From: Vitellaria paradoxa
Taxonomy: Eukaryota > Streptophyta > Magnoliopsida > Ericales > Sapotaceae
NCBI GenBank assembly: GCA_019916065.1
Contig: CM034242.1
Span: forward strand, 10,608,879-10,672,878
DNA length: 64,000 nt
Direction: 5' to 3'
This document shows positions 1 through 11,578 of the stretch, piece by piece; within the stretch, counting starts at the first letter, position 1; each line of letters begins with the position of its first letter. Position numbers and translations under genes: made by a program. Below the pieces are notes generated by a model, which was given only the letters and a program-made list of their open reading frames with translations, was not told where the DNA came from and ran no database searches.

Positions 1-706
1 GTTAGGCAACATTTACTAAACAAAAAGTAATTTTAATATTAAAAGTTACTTTTTCTTTTTTCAGAGAAACGTTTTTGTCGTGACACCAAATGGAAAAATG
101 GGGAGGTAGTGGCATTTATATTCCTTGTATTTTGACTAAAAATTAGTTAAAAAATCTTAAAAATTTTAATTTTTTTAAGCTCTAACAAAATTTTAATTTT
201 TTAAAAAATTTATCAAAATTTGTTGGAATAAATCAAAATAGTGCGTTCAAACAAATTTTACCAGATTTTTTTAAAAGTTAAACTGAGATTTGTACCAAAA
301 AGTTTGACAAAATTTAAAAATTAAAATTTTACCACGTGATACTTTATATAATTTTTAATAACTTTATATCAAATTAAATATAAATATCTAACCATCATTT
401 CAAAATAATTTTTTACATTTCAAATTCTAAAAAATTTTACTTTTGTTTGTTTGTTTGTTTTTTTTTTTAACCTCCGAACGGCCCCTAAATTGCTTTAGTT
501 CTCTTGTGCTTGGGTTCTGAGCAAGACTACTAAAACTTAGACGGGCATGCATTACACACGTGAGTAGAAGTGTGAGAGCTGAGGCAGCTTGACAGGTCAT
601 TTAAAATTATGAAATTTTTTAATTAAGTTATAAAATTACTTTTACTTTTTAAGAAGAATTAATATATTACAATAAATTACTTTTAATTTTTAAGAAGAAT
701 TAATAC

Positions 707-1395
707 AATACAACGGATATAAATGTACATTTGAGCATAATGGATATAAATATAATTGTCTTCACTCACTTAAAAATTTATATATAAAGTTTATAATATT
801 TATCTTTAATATTATTTAGGAGGTGTTTGGAGTTCTGAAAAAAGTTCAAAAAAAAAAAAGTTAGTGTTAAAGTGATGTTAAAATAATACGTGATGAAATT
901 TAATTAAAAAAAGTTAAGAATTTTTTTTAAAAATTTAAAATTTCAAACAGAGACTGAAATATACTTTTGTTAAATTATTTTTTCACCCTTTTTTTTTAAT
1001 TCAACCCAACAATTTCTTTTGAGCGCGTTTGGAGTGACAAAAAAGTTTAAACGGATGGATATAATACAATAGATATAAATGTACACTTGAGCATAATGGA
1101 TATAATTATAATGGTCTTCACTCACTTAAAAAATTATATATAAAGTTTATAATTTTTATCTTTAGTATTATTTAGGAGATGTTTGGAGTTCCAAAAAAAG
1201 TTAAAAAAAAAAAATAAAAGTTGATGTTAAAGTGATGTTAAAATAACACGTGATGAAATTTAATTAGAAAAAGTTAATAATTTTTTAAAAAAATTTAAAA
1301 CTTCAAATGTAACCTTAGATATACTTTTGTCCAATTATTTTTTCACCCTTTTTTTTAATTCAACCCAACAATTTCCTTTGGGTGCGTTTGGAATG
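707..1395. repeat. ~358-bp tandem duplication containing two MITE copies
   Basis: Two adjacent copies of a 350-360 bp segment lie here. TTGAGCATAATGG occurs at 731 and 1087, and the later TTTTCACCC block at about 980 and 1340, giving offsets of 356-360 bp. Each copy contains a smaller MITE-like piece (822-950 and 1176-1311) that starts with a GTGTTTGGAGTTC-type end and finishes with a TTCAAA(C/T)-type end. Divergence is modest, so the duplication is not very recent. Confidence 0.8.
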
Positions 1396-1537
1396 ATAAA
1401 AAGTAAGATAAAAATTAGATAAAGTAAAATAAGTTGTGAGTTCGTAATTTGTGTAGTGAGATAAAAAGTAAATAACTTTTAGAGCTTTTTAGTGTTTTTA
1501 TTCTTTTTTAAAGTTTTTTGTCACTCTAAATGGAGCC
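1381..1537. mobile_element. MITE family A, copy 1
   Basis: A ~157-bp piece with imperfect inverted ends: GGTGCGTTTGGAATGA on the left, and on the right the reverse complement of GGCTCCATTTAGAGTGA. The centre shares the block GTGAGTTCGTAATT followed by TG(T/C)(A/G)(T/G)AGTGAGATAA with copies at 40585-40742 and 59607-59760, and more distantly in reverse at 53296-53437. Short length, no coding capacity and dispersed copies indicate a miniature inverted-repeat element; the superfamily is not resolved. Confidence 0.6.
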
Positions 1538-1959
1538 AAATCTATATTATTTAATTCTAAACCTAATATTTAAAAAAAAAAAAAAGAAAAGGAAAGTAAA
1601 CATGAATCGACAAGGCAAAAGAGTTTCAAGAAAAAAAAAAAAAAAAAAAAACACCTCTTTGCAAAAGACAAGAAAGGAACTTTCCAACCACCTACCTTGC
1701 CAATGCCAATCATTCTTTGCCTAGCATTACCAAAAAATTACATCCTTTTGAGAAAAAAGTCCTCAATCCCAACTAATAAACGGCAACCTTTGCCATCAAC
1801 TCCCCCCCCCCCCCCCAAAGTTACCTGAAACTAGAATTAGCATTAGAACTAGTTAATTAAATCGTGCTCACTAAAAATTTTTCATTTATCGCATTTGGCC
1901 CTCCAATTTTGAGAGTTATAATATCGTCACGATAGTATAATTCAAACATGATATGGATT

Positions 1960-1997
<38 letters not shown>

Positions 1998-3379
1998 CGC
2001 ACATATAAGCAAGGTGTGATATGAATATATTAATTTAAAATTAATTTATTTTAATCTAACATAAACAAATTATGTAATATTTTTATAAAATTTTAAATAT
2101 TTATATATAATACAAATAGATGTGATTGTAAATGTATACGTGATTCTCATTTTTTCTTATGCTATTCTTATCACGTAAGAAATTTTTATGATACCCTTCT
2201 AGTAATTTTCAGTAACATATCAAAAAATAAAAGTTAATAAAAAATATATAAATTTGATCTTATTTAGTGGTAAAAATGTATTAAATTGAGTAGTAAATCA
2301 CGGGTTCACATTTATTAATAAGTTATATCACATAACCACTAAATTTAATTACGTTCCCTAATAAATTTAATTAATAAGAGAAAAACTAACTTCTAGGTGT
2401 ATAAAATTATTTTTTAATATGAAAATTACTATTATTATTTTATTAAAAATTATTTAAATTTTTATTTAAGAGTGTTATATAAAATATCATCGAACTTGTT
2501 AATTTATTTTAAAACGGTAATCATAACCACTAATTCGATAACAAGGGGTTGTTTGGTATCCTAAAATATACAGATTTTTTTTTATTTTCATCAAAATTTA
2601 TCTATTTTTTTAGTGTATTTGTTTTCAAACTCTAAATTTTTATAAAATTTTACTAATTTTTATCAATTTTTACTCATTAACTGCTCAAATTACGTTTCTT
2701 ATTTAAAATTTTTGAATTAAAATTTTGAATGGTAACAATGAGGCGTTAAAAAATGTTACTTGTGTGTTTGGAGTTTTATAAAATTGTATAAAATTATAAA
2801 AATTAGTGTCTTATATTTTATAGAGCAAGTAGGTAATTTAATTTTTTTTGATTTTAAAGATGCCAAACGCTGCCGTAGCCTCCCCTTATCAGGTAAGGTG
2901 GCCCTGATCAAACTATCCCAACAGCCCACGTGTCACCCTAATTTTCCCCGCCACATGATGACTATGGAGTTTTATATTTTATTTGTACTTTAATTCGAGA
3001 CGAAGGACCTCAAGTCAACACCATACCCGACCTATCAAATAAAAATTAAAAAAAAAAATTGTACCTTCACACGTCATTCTAAAGTTGTTTTGTCACAGCC
3101 AATCCATTACCATCCGATTCCACTACTGCAACTTTCATCGGCACTGATCTCAAAATAAACCGCGACGAAGACCGCTGTGAAAGTTCAACCGACACTTCCA
3201 TGTGATCCTAATGATTATCGCTTGATATGATCCCTTATGACCAGTTTCCCAATTAAAACTTGCCACGTTGCACGTTCCGATTGTCACTATTTTCCCAAAA
3301 ACCCCCGCATTTCTTTTCAATTTCCATTGCCTTCCCCCATACTATTGAACGGAAAAAAAAAAAAAAAAAGTGCTTTGAA

Positions 3380-3707
3380 GAACTGAAGTAACATCTCTCT
3401 CGCTCTCTCTCTATATGTACACATATATCTTCGAGAACTAGTGCTTTTGGTATCTCCTCCTACTTCTCGTATCCGATTCGCAAGAAAAATCGTCTCGATC
3501 CGCCGAGATTTCGGATTTCAGTAGAGTGATTTCTCAGGCAACTTCGTCTCCTGGGCTGGTTGGTTATAGCGTATTAGGGTTTACTTCGAAGTGGAACCCT
3601 AGGGTTATGAAGCAGCGGTTGACTGTACGATTGCGGTTGAGTTGATTAACGGGCAGGATTTCGTCTCCGGATGGAGGGAGGTAGCGTCTCTAGACTTACT
3701 TCTTCTG
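3380..3707 (+). promoter_or_regulatory. Non-coding first exon (5' leader) of the Agenet gene, with upstream ORFs
   Basis: This segment looks like a plant 5' leader: CT-rich microsatellite, then GC-richer sequence ending TCTTCTG before GT at 3708. The coding exon is preceded by an acceptor at 11567-11568, so the leader would be joined across a 7.86-kb intron. A uORF of 12 codons starts at 3607 and stops at 3645. A second uATG at 3671 would, with the 3707/11569 junction, read through the junction out of frame past the main ATG. A telobox-like AAACCCTA/TAGGGTTT motif lies near 3577-3606. The 5' end of the exon is approximate, and another donor (GAG/GTAGCG near 3680) is possible. Confidence 0.55.
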
Positions 3708-4825
3708 GTACTGTTCACTTCCTCTTTCGATTTGAGTCGTTATTTTGGAGTTTTTTGGTGAAATAGAGAGTGTCGTTACAGCAAATGTTGAGGGATTTTT
3801 GTTGATGCATGTTGAAATGGTTATGGCCGGTAGAAAAAAAAAGTACGTCTTTTTCTTGGGTTCAGGTGGAGGCAGACTTTGTAATTAGAGTGATTCATAA
3901 GGGGTTTCTGGTTGTTATTTGAATTGCCGATAATGGCTTGTTAAAAAGTTTTGTTCTTATTGTCTCCTCTTAATTATTGGAGCATGTAAGTTAAGGATGC
4001 GTGTTGCTCATTAAAAAAATGGATGTACGTTTTGCTGCTTGGTCTTAATTAGGGTTTATATGTGATGTGGAATGTAGTTCTGTTAACAGTTGAAAGCCAA
4101 TGCCTAATGGGGTTAATTTTGATTACAACTGGGTTTAAGTTCATACAAAAGGATGTGGGACTATTCTCTCTTTGTTTTGGACTTTGGCATAGTTTTGGAC
4201 ACAGTTTTTATGAAATTGTTATACTTGTAGATTTGACCACCTATTCTCTTCCGTCTGCAGGTTTATTCAGTTCATGCAAAATTTTCCTATACTCCCACTC
4301 TGCTTTTTGGAATTTGTTAGTTATTGTAACAGTTATATTCAGAATGTTATATGGTGTATATATGACCTAGGAGCTGAGAGCAATAAAATCCTTTGTAAGC
4401 TGACATTTTTTTTTGTGCCTCTTGTTAAATTTACATCTGTATCTACTATCCGTTTTCATACGGTAAGTATATGCATTTATGGGGCAAATTTGCATACACA
4501 CTCACCTTCCATTTTCATATAGTTAGTTTATGCATGTAGTTATCGGGCAAAGAAAAGTTAACTACTTTAATTAGCGTATTAATGACGAGGATGAGAAAGT
4601 TCTGGCAAAGGAGGATGAGATTAAGGGAAGCTTGAGAAGGATTTGGGGTATAGACGTACAATAGGACAGATGAAATGGAGAAGTGCTTTAGGTATCATAG
4701 GATTCTTGTTACTTGCCCAGAAAAAAAAAAAAAAAAAAATGGAATTCTTGCTAAGCTGATGCAAAGTTCTGTTAGATGGTTCATATTTATAAGGTCATAC
4801 ACGAGTTGAATGTACAAATTATTCC

Positions 4826-4940
4826 GGGGCTGTTTGGATGGCAAAAAAGTACAAAATTTGATGTAAAAGTGATTTGTGTCGAAATTTAATTGGAGAAAGT
4901 TGATAACTTTTTGTAACTTTTGGTGGAGTTCAGTAAACCG
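4826..4940. mobile_element. MITE family B fragment in the leader intron
   Basis: Shares the order TGTTTGGA, AAAGTGAT, GAAATTTAATT, AAAGTT(A/G)ATAA with the units at 822-950 and 1176-1311, and in reverse with 55771-55905. The right inverted end is degraded. No coding capacity. Confidence 0.5.
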
Positions 4941-6894
4941 TACACCATACACCCCCTAGTGGTTAAAAACACATTTAGAAAATGGGTGTTGCTAAATAAG
5001 GATGTGGACATGGATGAATGTTATAGGATAAAAGAAATTAAGGAATGGTTTGCTTGATTTTAAGTGTTGCAAGGTGGCTATAGGTTTTTGGTTTTTGATT
5101 TTTGGGTTGTTAGGCTATAGGTGTAGCTAAATAAGGACGTCAACATTGATAAATGTTGTTGGAGAAAAGAAAAATAAGAAATGAGTTGCTAGAGCTTATG
5201 TTGCAAGGTGGCTAGAGAATTTTGGTTTTGGATATTTGGATTGTTTGGTGTTGACATTGAGTGTGCATTCCCTTGGGATTTATAGGATCTCATTATATCT
5301 TTGATGGGGGCTTACGTGGGGAATAGAAGGAAGCCTCGCATTTAGTACATCCGGCTATTACCTGGATCATTTGTGGAGAATGCAATTGGAGGACTTTTGA
5401 ATGAGTGAAATCCTTGTGTTTAAATTAGAAATTTGTCCTTTTTGTATGCTTGTTTCTTAGGCCAAGTTAATTAATTCCCAAATTGATTTTTCAATTTTGT
5501 AGAGTCTTGCGGGTAGGAAGGGTGGCTATATTGCTGACATAAGTTTTCATTTGTTACATTATATTGGATTTTGTTAATGGCTGTACCTAGGAGGCACCCT
5601 ATATGTTTAGAAAATGAAACAAGAGCTTTCATTGAAGTTAGTAATGACATTTTTTTTTTTGAAGTAAAGTTGATTGATATGCTCTACTCGTGTAGTACAA
5701 GCCAATTGACGCAATGTATAGAGTGATATGATCCAAGTTCAAGGTGCTAAAAGGAGTTGGGGATGGCCAAATGGGATGTGGGTTGAGACCTAGCAAAAGC
5801 ACTGAATTGATATGAGTATTAGGGTTTTTTGATTTGAGTTGAAGTCCTACTTAATCAAGGTTACTTATATAGTTATGGATATGGAGGCCAAATTGATTAT
5901 TGGTCATATGCGAAAGTTATAATCTTGGGCAAATTTTGCTTAAACAATGTATGAAATTTCTTCCAGTTGTTGTTTAGAGTCTTTTGCATGATTTTGGAGA
6001 TTCATTTCGCCATCTTATCTACATGATGAAATGGCTGACACATTTTTGTTAATTGTGAAATTGCTACGATTAGGACCTAAGAAGCACAAACACTTCTCGC
6101 TTCTATGTCGTGTTTGTGTCGGACACTGATATTCATCGGATTCTTCCGCAAGATAGTGACGTGTCTAACACTTGACTAAAAATGTTATATTAGTGTTTTT
6201 TTTTTAATTATTTTTTAAAAGAACTACACACTCCTCGGACAAATATATTCATCACTTACACACATGAAATACAATGCAATTTTTGGGGGAAAAAAGGAAT
6301 TGAGTAATAAGATAAAAATAAATATGAATTTATTTATTAATTCTTTATTCCTTTTTTTTTTTTAAATTGTAGGAATTTTGACACAAGATTCTAATTTTTT
6401 GTAAGTAAAATTTTTTGGAATTGAAATAAGTAAAGGATAAATATATTTTCTATATAAAAGTTAGTTTTTCGTGTATAATTTATCTATACCATATAAGGGA
6501 GCACTAGATATATCTGAAGTACCAGTCACTAGTTTGAACCGCCTCAACATTATCTATCCCCTAGTTTTAGTGGAGTGGGTTAGGAGGTCTATGAATTAGT
6601 CTTACCAAAGATGGGGATACCTCTAATATCAGAAAAAGAAAATGAAAAAAGGGAACACTAGAGGTGTATGGTGACGTATAAAAACTGGTGAAGCCATGTA
6701 CTTGTAACTATTTCTTCCCCATCATTTTTTTAACTACATATTACTTCAAAGTGTGTTCCTCAACGAATATTTTTTATTTTATTTTTATAACTCAGGGCGT
6801 TTGAGCCAATTTGTGCGCACCTTAAAAAATAATTTTATTTTTTTTATTTATAACTACCAATATTTTTTCTTTTAATACCCTCAACTATGCATTA

Positions 6895-9800
6895 AGTACC
6901 ACCATTAAGTGAGAAAGAATTTAAGCAAGGAAGAAGAAAAAATCAAGCAAGAGGAAGAGAAAGAACAAAGGAAAGAAAACAAAGGCACACATCAATCAAC
7001 ATCAATATGCTTCCAGTAATTAGCCTCCTAATCTATTTCAATCAAAGCCGTTTTATAGACTAACCTTTAATCAAAGTAAAATCTCTCAGATTTGAGATAC
7101 CAGAAAAACTTGACTTCGGTGCTATTTCTTCAGGCATTAAGACACTAAGATAGTACATGTTTAAGCTGCTTCCAAAGCTTTTCATACGTGTAAGAGGAGT
7201 TATAAATTTATTGTCACCATCAATTCTCCCGGGGTGGAATAAACTCAATTCCAATAGTAACAAAGTTGGATGACTCTAACAAAAATCTAATGTGTCTGGA
7301 TCAAGCTGCTGAAGCATACCACAAATGGTACAAGTGAAATCAGAATTTGGTTAGCCAACCCAATAAATAAGGAGCCATCGAACTTTTCCCTCCTTGGTGA
7401 ATATAAGCTGATCACTAGAAATAGCAATAATTTTATCGATTTTGCCAAGTAAAAGGTGGTAATGCAAGAGGTGTATTAGGGTTAGGATCTGGGTTATCAA
7501 GGAGTACAAAAGGATCAGGAATGAAATTGGGCTTATGTATGTTGCTAAGTCCTCAAATGTAACATGAATACTAAATTAATGGAAGATGAATGATATAAGC
7601 ATTTGGTTTAACTCACTTTAAAACTTTAATGGGACTAGCACTATGAAGCTGCAATTTGAAATCGAGTCATGGTGGATGCCATTACAATCTAGCTTGGATC
7701 AAAATAAATTTCCCAACATGAAAGTCAATATATATCACGTGTATAGTCACTCGAATGTGGAAGATGCATTGTTTGTTGCATGTTGTTTACTTGTCTTAAT
7801 ATGCAAGTTATGCAAATGTTGTGCAATGAACTTAGCTGATATGGACACACTAGTATGCGGGGACAAAGGCATAAGGCGTAAAAATTTCTTAAATTCGTAA
7901 TCATGCACAGTCTTGAATGAACTCGTACCCTATAGATCTATTTAGGGTAGTGTTAAAGTTGGGTTGGGTAACTAATATCTCAAAAGATATCTTATTGATT
8001 TTGACAATCTCGATAGGTTGTGTATGATGCAAGGTAGAATGTCCAACTTTTACAATGTTAGGAGGAACCAAACCTAGGATAGAAGGATGGTGCTAGGGAA
8101 ACCAAGGGAAGTGACCTTGGAATATTTATTCTCTCGAGGTTGTATGATAACACAACTCTCAACATCTCCTAAGTCTCTAAATATTGAATGTTAGTTTCAT
8201 CACCTTGTTCCTCCACCTGGTTATTGGATTCAACATTTAAATCACTAAACTCCTCTAGGTTAGGTTCATAAACTAGTGCTTCTGTAGTGTCCTCAATAGC
8301 TAAAGACTACATGAGCAAATGGTTGACGTATGTTGAAACCCACTATAGTTGGGAACTTGAATACAAGAGTTAAGTCTTAGGGGCTTCAGTGAGGACTCCG
8401 TTGTTTTTACTAGTCCTAACTGGTGGGGCACTAAATGATAGAGGAAAACAATTCGACATAGGATGCGAGGACGAACATGGCATGTAGAAGGTTCCTAACA
8501 TGGTTGGACCCACTAGGACTCATAGTGATCGACATAATCTTGAACTAAATGTATGCATAGCCTAGAGTAGTGATACCCCTAAGGTCAAGCTCTCTCCTAA
8601 CATCTTTATGTAGGCCTTGCCGAAATCTATTCAAGGTCATGGCCTCATCTTCAACTGTATTGCAACTTGGCTTGAACTCATTAAATTGAGTTAGATATTT
8701 AGCTACAGAGCAATTCCTTGCATAAGGTGGTTCCAATGGTTTATCAAGTCAAATTGATAAGCCCTTGCTAAATATTTATCCTAGAGATGATACTTCACAT
8801 CATCCCACGTCATAACAAGAGGCATATTGTGCCTCACAAGGTGTTACTCTATATTGTTAATAAAATTTGTAGCTAGCATAATTCATTATTTTATCCTCAA
8901 AGATTCTTAATCAATTAAGGAGTTGATCTATATCTCGAAACCATGGACTAAATCTTTCTGATCTAGGTGACCATCAAAGTTAGGGGCTCGGACAAGTAGT
9001 TCTTAAGGGGTAGCTTTTCCTAAACAATAGGGGACTCAACCTCATGGTGGTAGGGTCAGTGCTGTCTATTATGAATTCTATACCCTTGGTCACACCTGTA
9101 GTGCATTCTACAATTCCTTTCAATTCAGTGGTTTTGGTTGTAGGGATTGAATGGTACCGTCTGTCTATCGAATGCATCTAGGTGGAAAGAAGCCATGGTA
9201 AGGTTGGGTTTGCTAAGGGGGACAAGGCAACCACCATGCAGATAGACTTGACTCGCTAAATGAGAGACCAATGAGTGTGAGTGAATGATTTTAGCAACTC
9301 GAGCAAAATTGACTTGATTTTGAATTATTGTCATTTTTTTTTGGTTTTGTCAAAATCCAAACCAATGCAAACAACTAATGCTAATAATTAGAATATTAAA
9401 GTAAGAAAACGAAATACTAATCATTTAGTTTCCACTTGTTCAATTAAACTCAATTGAGGACTAATAATTTTTTTTTTCTTTTTAATAAAGGGGTAAATAA
9501 CAATTGACGTAAGGTTATTTGAAGAGGGGAAACAATCAGCTAAAAGCAAAAGGGAAAATGTGGGCCAAATGGAATTAAGTGTAGGCTTTTAGCTTGCACA
9601 ACACTAATAAAATAATGCTATTAGAGCGACAAATATAAGCGCCAAAGAGAAAAAGAAACAATCATACCTAATTCGTTGAAAGTTTGGTCTGAAATGTGTC
9701 CTGAATGACTGTCGGAAGCGTCCTGAATTTCTAAAATAAGATATTCTTATCCAGGATTAGGATGTTTAAAATTTGGAGTGGGTTACTTAAACCTATCCTG

Positions 9801-11050
9801 AGTTAGGATATCCCTATTGATTTTATAAATTGGAATAGGATATCTTGCCTCTGTAGTGGAATATCATTATACTAGATTAGGTTGTCTTAAATCTAAACGT
9901 AGATATCCCAGATTTTAAAACCAATTGAGACCAAGGAGATCTTCGAGCTTGGGCGACAACTAGCGACTAGTTGTGAGACTGGGGAGTGAAGAAGTTTGGT
10001 TGCCATCAGTGGTGAGGTGGGTAGGGTTGTTGTTGAAGTTGGATTGGGTTTTCGAATGAGGTCTGGTGGTTGGTTGGTTGTCGAGCATTGAGTGATGCCT
10101 AGTTGTGTTGAACGGGGGAGCAAAGTCATTGCTGGTTATGGCTTTTGGCTTGATTTGAAGCCCCTTTCATTGTCAATGAGGTATAGTGGTGTTGTCGGTT
10201 GGCAATGGAGTCACCGAGTCAACAGTCTTGTGGCTGGGATGTCGGTGCTCGAAGGTGAGAAACAAGTTGTTGGGGATGATGGTTGAGTTGATGTGGGTAT
10301 GGGATTGGTCGGTCGATGGTGATTGTGTAGGTGGTGGTTTTGGTCACCTCCACGTCAATCTTGGGATGGATGGGTCATCTCGTCTAGTGGCGCAAGGCAG
10401 GCGAAGGGCTATAGGTGATGAAAAATGTCGTTGATGTCGGGTGGAGTTCAATGGGAACAGTGGAGGTAGTTGATGTCGTTTGTCAAAGGGAACCTTGTTT
10501 AGGTTTTTCTAAATAGTGGCTAGGGATTTTTGAACAGTTGGGCTTTTTTTTTTTTTTTTTTTGTTGTGGAAACTCGAAACCTCACTGGTTTATTACATCG
10601 CTTAACGAACCGCGTAGCCGATGGGTAAATTGGGGAAATGTACGCTACCTCTTACGCACATTTCGCTTGAGTTAGGAATCGAACTTGTGTGGTATCTGTG
10701 GGGAGCATACCCACAAGCCACTTGGGGTAAGCCTAGGTGGCGAATAGTTGGGCTTTGATACCAAAATTGATGCAGCACAAGAGAGAATATAAGGTGGAAA
10801 AAAAAAAAAAAAGAAGAAGAAGAAGAAATTGAGCGAGGGGAAGAGAAAGAAAAGAGGAGAGAAAACAAAGACAGCCATTAATATCAATATTCTTCAATCA
10901 ATTAGTTCGTAATCCAATACAATCAAAGCTAGGCTGACCGTAAATTAAAATAAAATCTCACAGATATGAGATATCAAAAATAGAATCATAATACAAGTAT
11001 TAAAATAAAATCCAATCCCAAGAATAAATTCTAATGCTAATAATATGATA
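6895..11050 (-). mobile_element. Decayed LTR retrotransposon (gag relic, tRNA-Met-type primer site)
   Basis: Two diverged direct repeats (about 6895-7262 and 10771-11045) share GAGAAGAGAAAGAA-type purine tracts, an AATCAAAGC block and AAAATCTC(T/A)CAGAT(T/A)TGAGATA, so they look like LTRs of one element on the minus strand. Just inside the right repeat, 10751-10763 is the complement of TGGTATCAAAGCC, a near match to the initiator-tRNA-Met primer site. Between the LTRs, minus-strand 8545-8736 encodes a Ty3/gypsy-type gag stretch (YLTQFNEF, then RFRQGLHKDVRREL). Further broken frames lie at 8980-9334. No protease, RT or integrase is visible, so it is either internally deleted or a non-autonomous derivative. 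LTR edges are uncertain to tens of bases and I found no clear TSD. Confidence 0.65.
10547..10745 (-). mobile_element. tRNA-derived SINE nested beside the LTR primer site
   Basis: A ~199-bp element in minus orientation. On the plus strand it starts with a T run (its poly-A tail) and contains the complement of a Pol III B box (GTTCGATTCCT) at about 10673-10683. It is bounded by an 11-bp direct repeat AGTTGGGCTTT at 10536-10546 and 10746-10756. The right repeat runs into the tRNA-Met-type primer site of the surrounding LTR element, so the SINE jumped into that element after it had settled in the intron. Confidence 0.8.
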
Positions 11051-11578
11051 TTAATAAAATAAAATAATATTTTTCTGTAGTTTAATTTCGCACAAGTTTT
11101 ATTATCACATTCACTGCTTTTAGTAAAAATATATATTTATTTGCTATTGTCATGTCATTTTGCGTATTTTTTAAGATTAATATATGGGTTTGTCCACATC
11201 GTGCGATACTTGTATCATGTGTTCATATTTGTGCTTCTTGGACTAGAACTAAATTTTGCTTCCTGAATCCAGGATATTTTATGGTCTAATGTGTATTATA
11301 TATTTAAAAAAAGTATTTGGTTTCCATTCGCCCCATGGGTGGGAACTAATGATTGGCTTTGCCTACAAATATTTTGGATTTGTTCATAATGACCAAATTT
11401 TATCTGGTCTTGTTTCCACCTTTCCAATCATTCTAGATGTAATTTTTAAACATTGGTTTTCCGTTATTTAAAAAAAAAAAAAAGCTTTTCACGAGACTAG
11501 ATCTATCATTGTGCAAACCTTTTTTTGTTTTTTTTCCTTCTTTCCCTACCTACTTTTCCTGTTTGTAGGGGTACACCG

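Larger units (their letters stand above)
1..3379. other. AT-rich intergenic DNA upstream of the Agenet gene
   Basis: I see no convincing gene here. The stretch is AT-rich with long A and T runs, an (AT)n microsatellite near 1967-1994, a run of 15 C at 1802-1816, and MITE-like pieces listed separately. A short piece at about 2760-2872 also begins and ends like the small MITEs (GTGTTTGGAG at one side, CCAAACGC at the other). The open frame at 1530-1724 is low-complexity lysine codons from A runs and is not a gene. The segment from about 3000 to 3380 is less AT-rich and is the likely promoter of the downstream gene; I could not fix a TATA box or a start site. Confidence 0.6.
3708..11568 (+). other. 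7.9-kb leader intron of the Agenet gene
   Basis: This gap lies between the leader exon and the first coding exon (GT at 3708, AG at 11567-11568). The first 3 kb is T-rich, normal-looking intron with one MITE-B copy. From about 6780 onward it is mainly transposon-derived: a truncated SINE-like tail near 6783-6830 (minus), a decayed LTR element at 6895-11050, and a SINE inside that element. The short open frames in it are degenerate and not host genes. Confidence 0.65.

Noticed and set aside
1530..1724. 64-codon Lys-rich frame
   Set aside because: It is produced by A homopolymers next to a MITE; no recognisable protein.
3700..3715. GGTACTGT at the first Agenet splice donor as part of the MULE word system
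   Set aside because: A single isolated copy with no neighbouring words is expected by chance at this scale.
6480..6660. SINE-like stretch with a B-box-like GTTTGAACC
   Set aside because: No A box, tail or TSD could be placed; left as unresolved intron sequence.
11525..11578. Upstream ATG extending the Agenet protein by 18 aa
   Set aside because: It lies in the polypyrimidine tract before the AG acceptor at 11567-11568, and the MDYDDNDFQ start at 11579 matches the known relatives.
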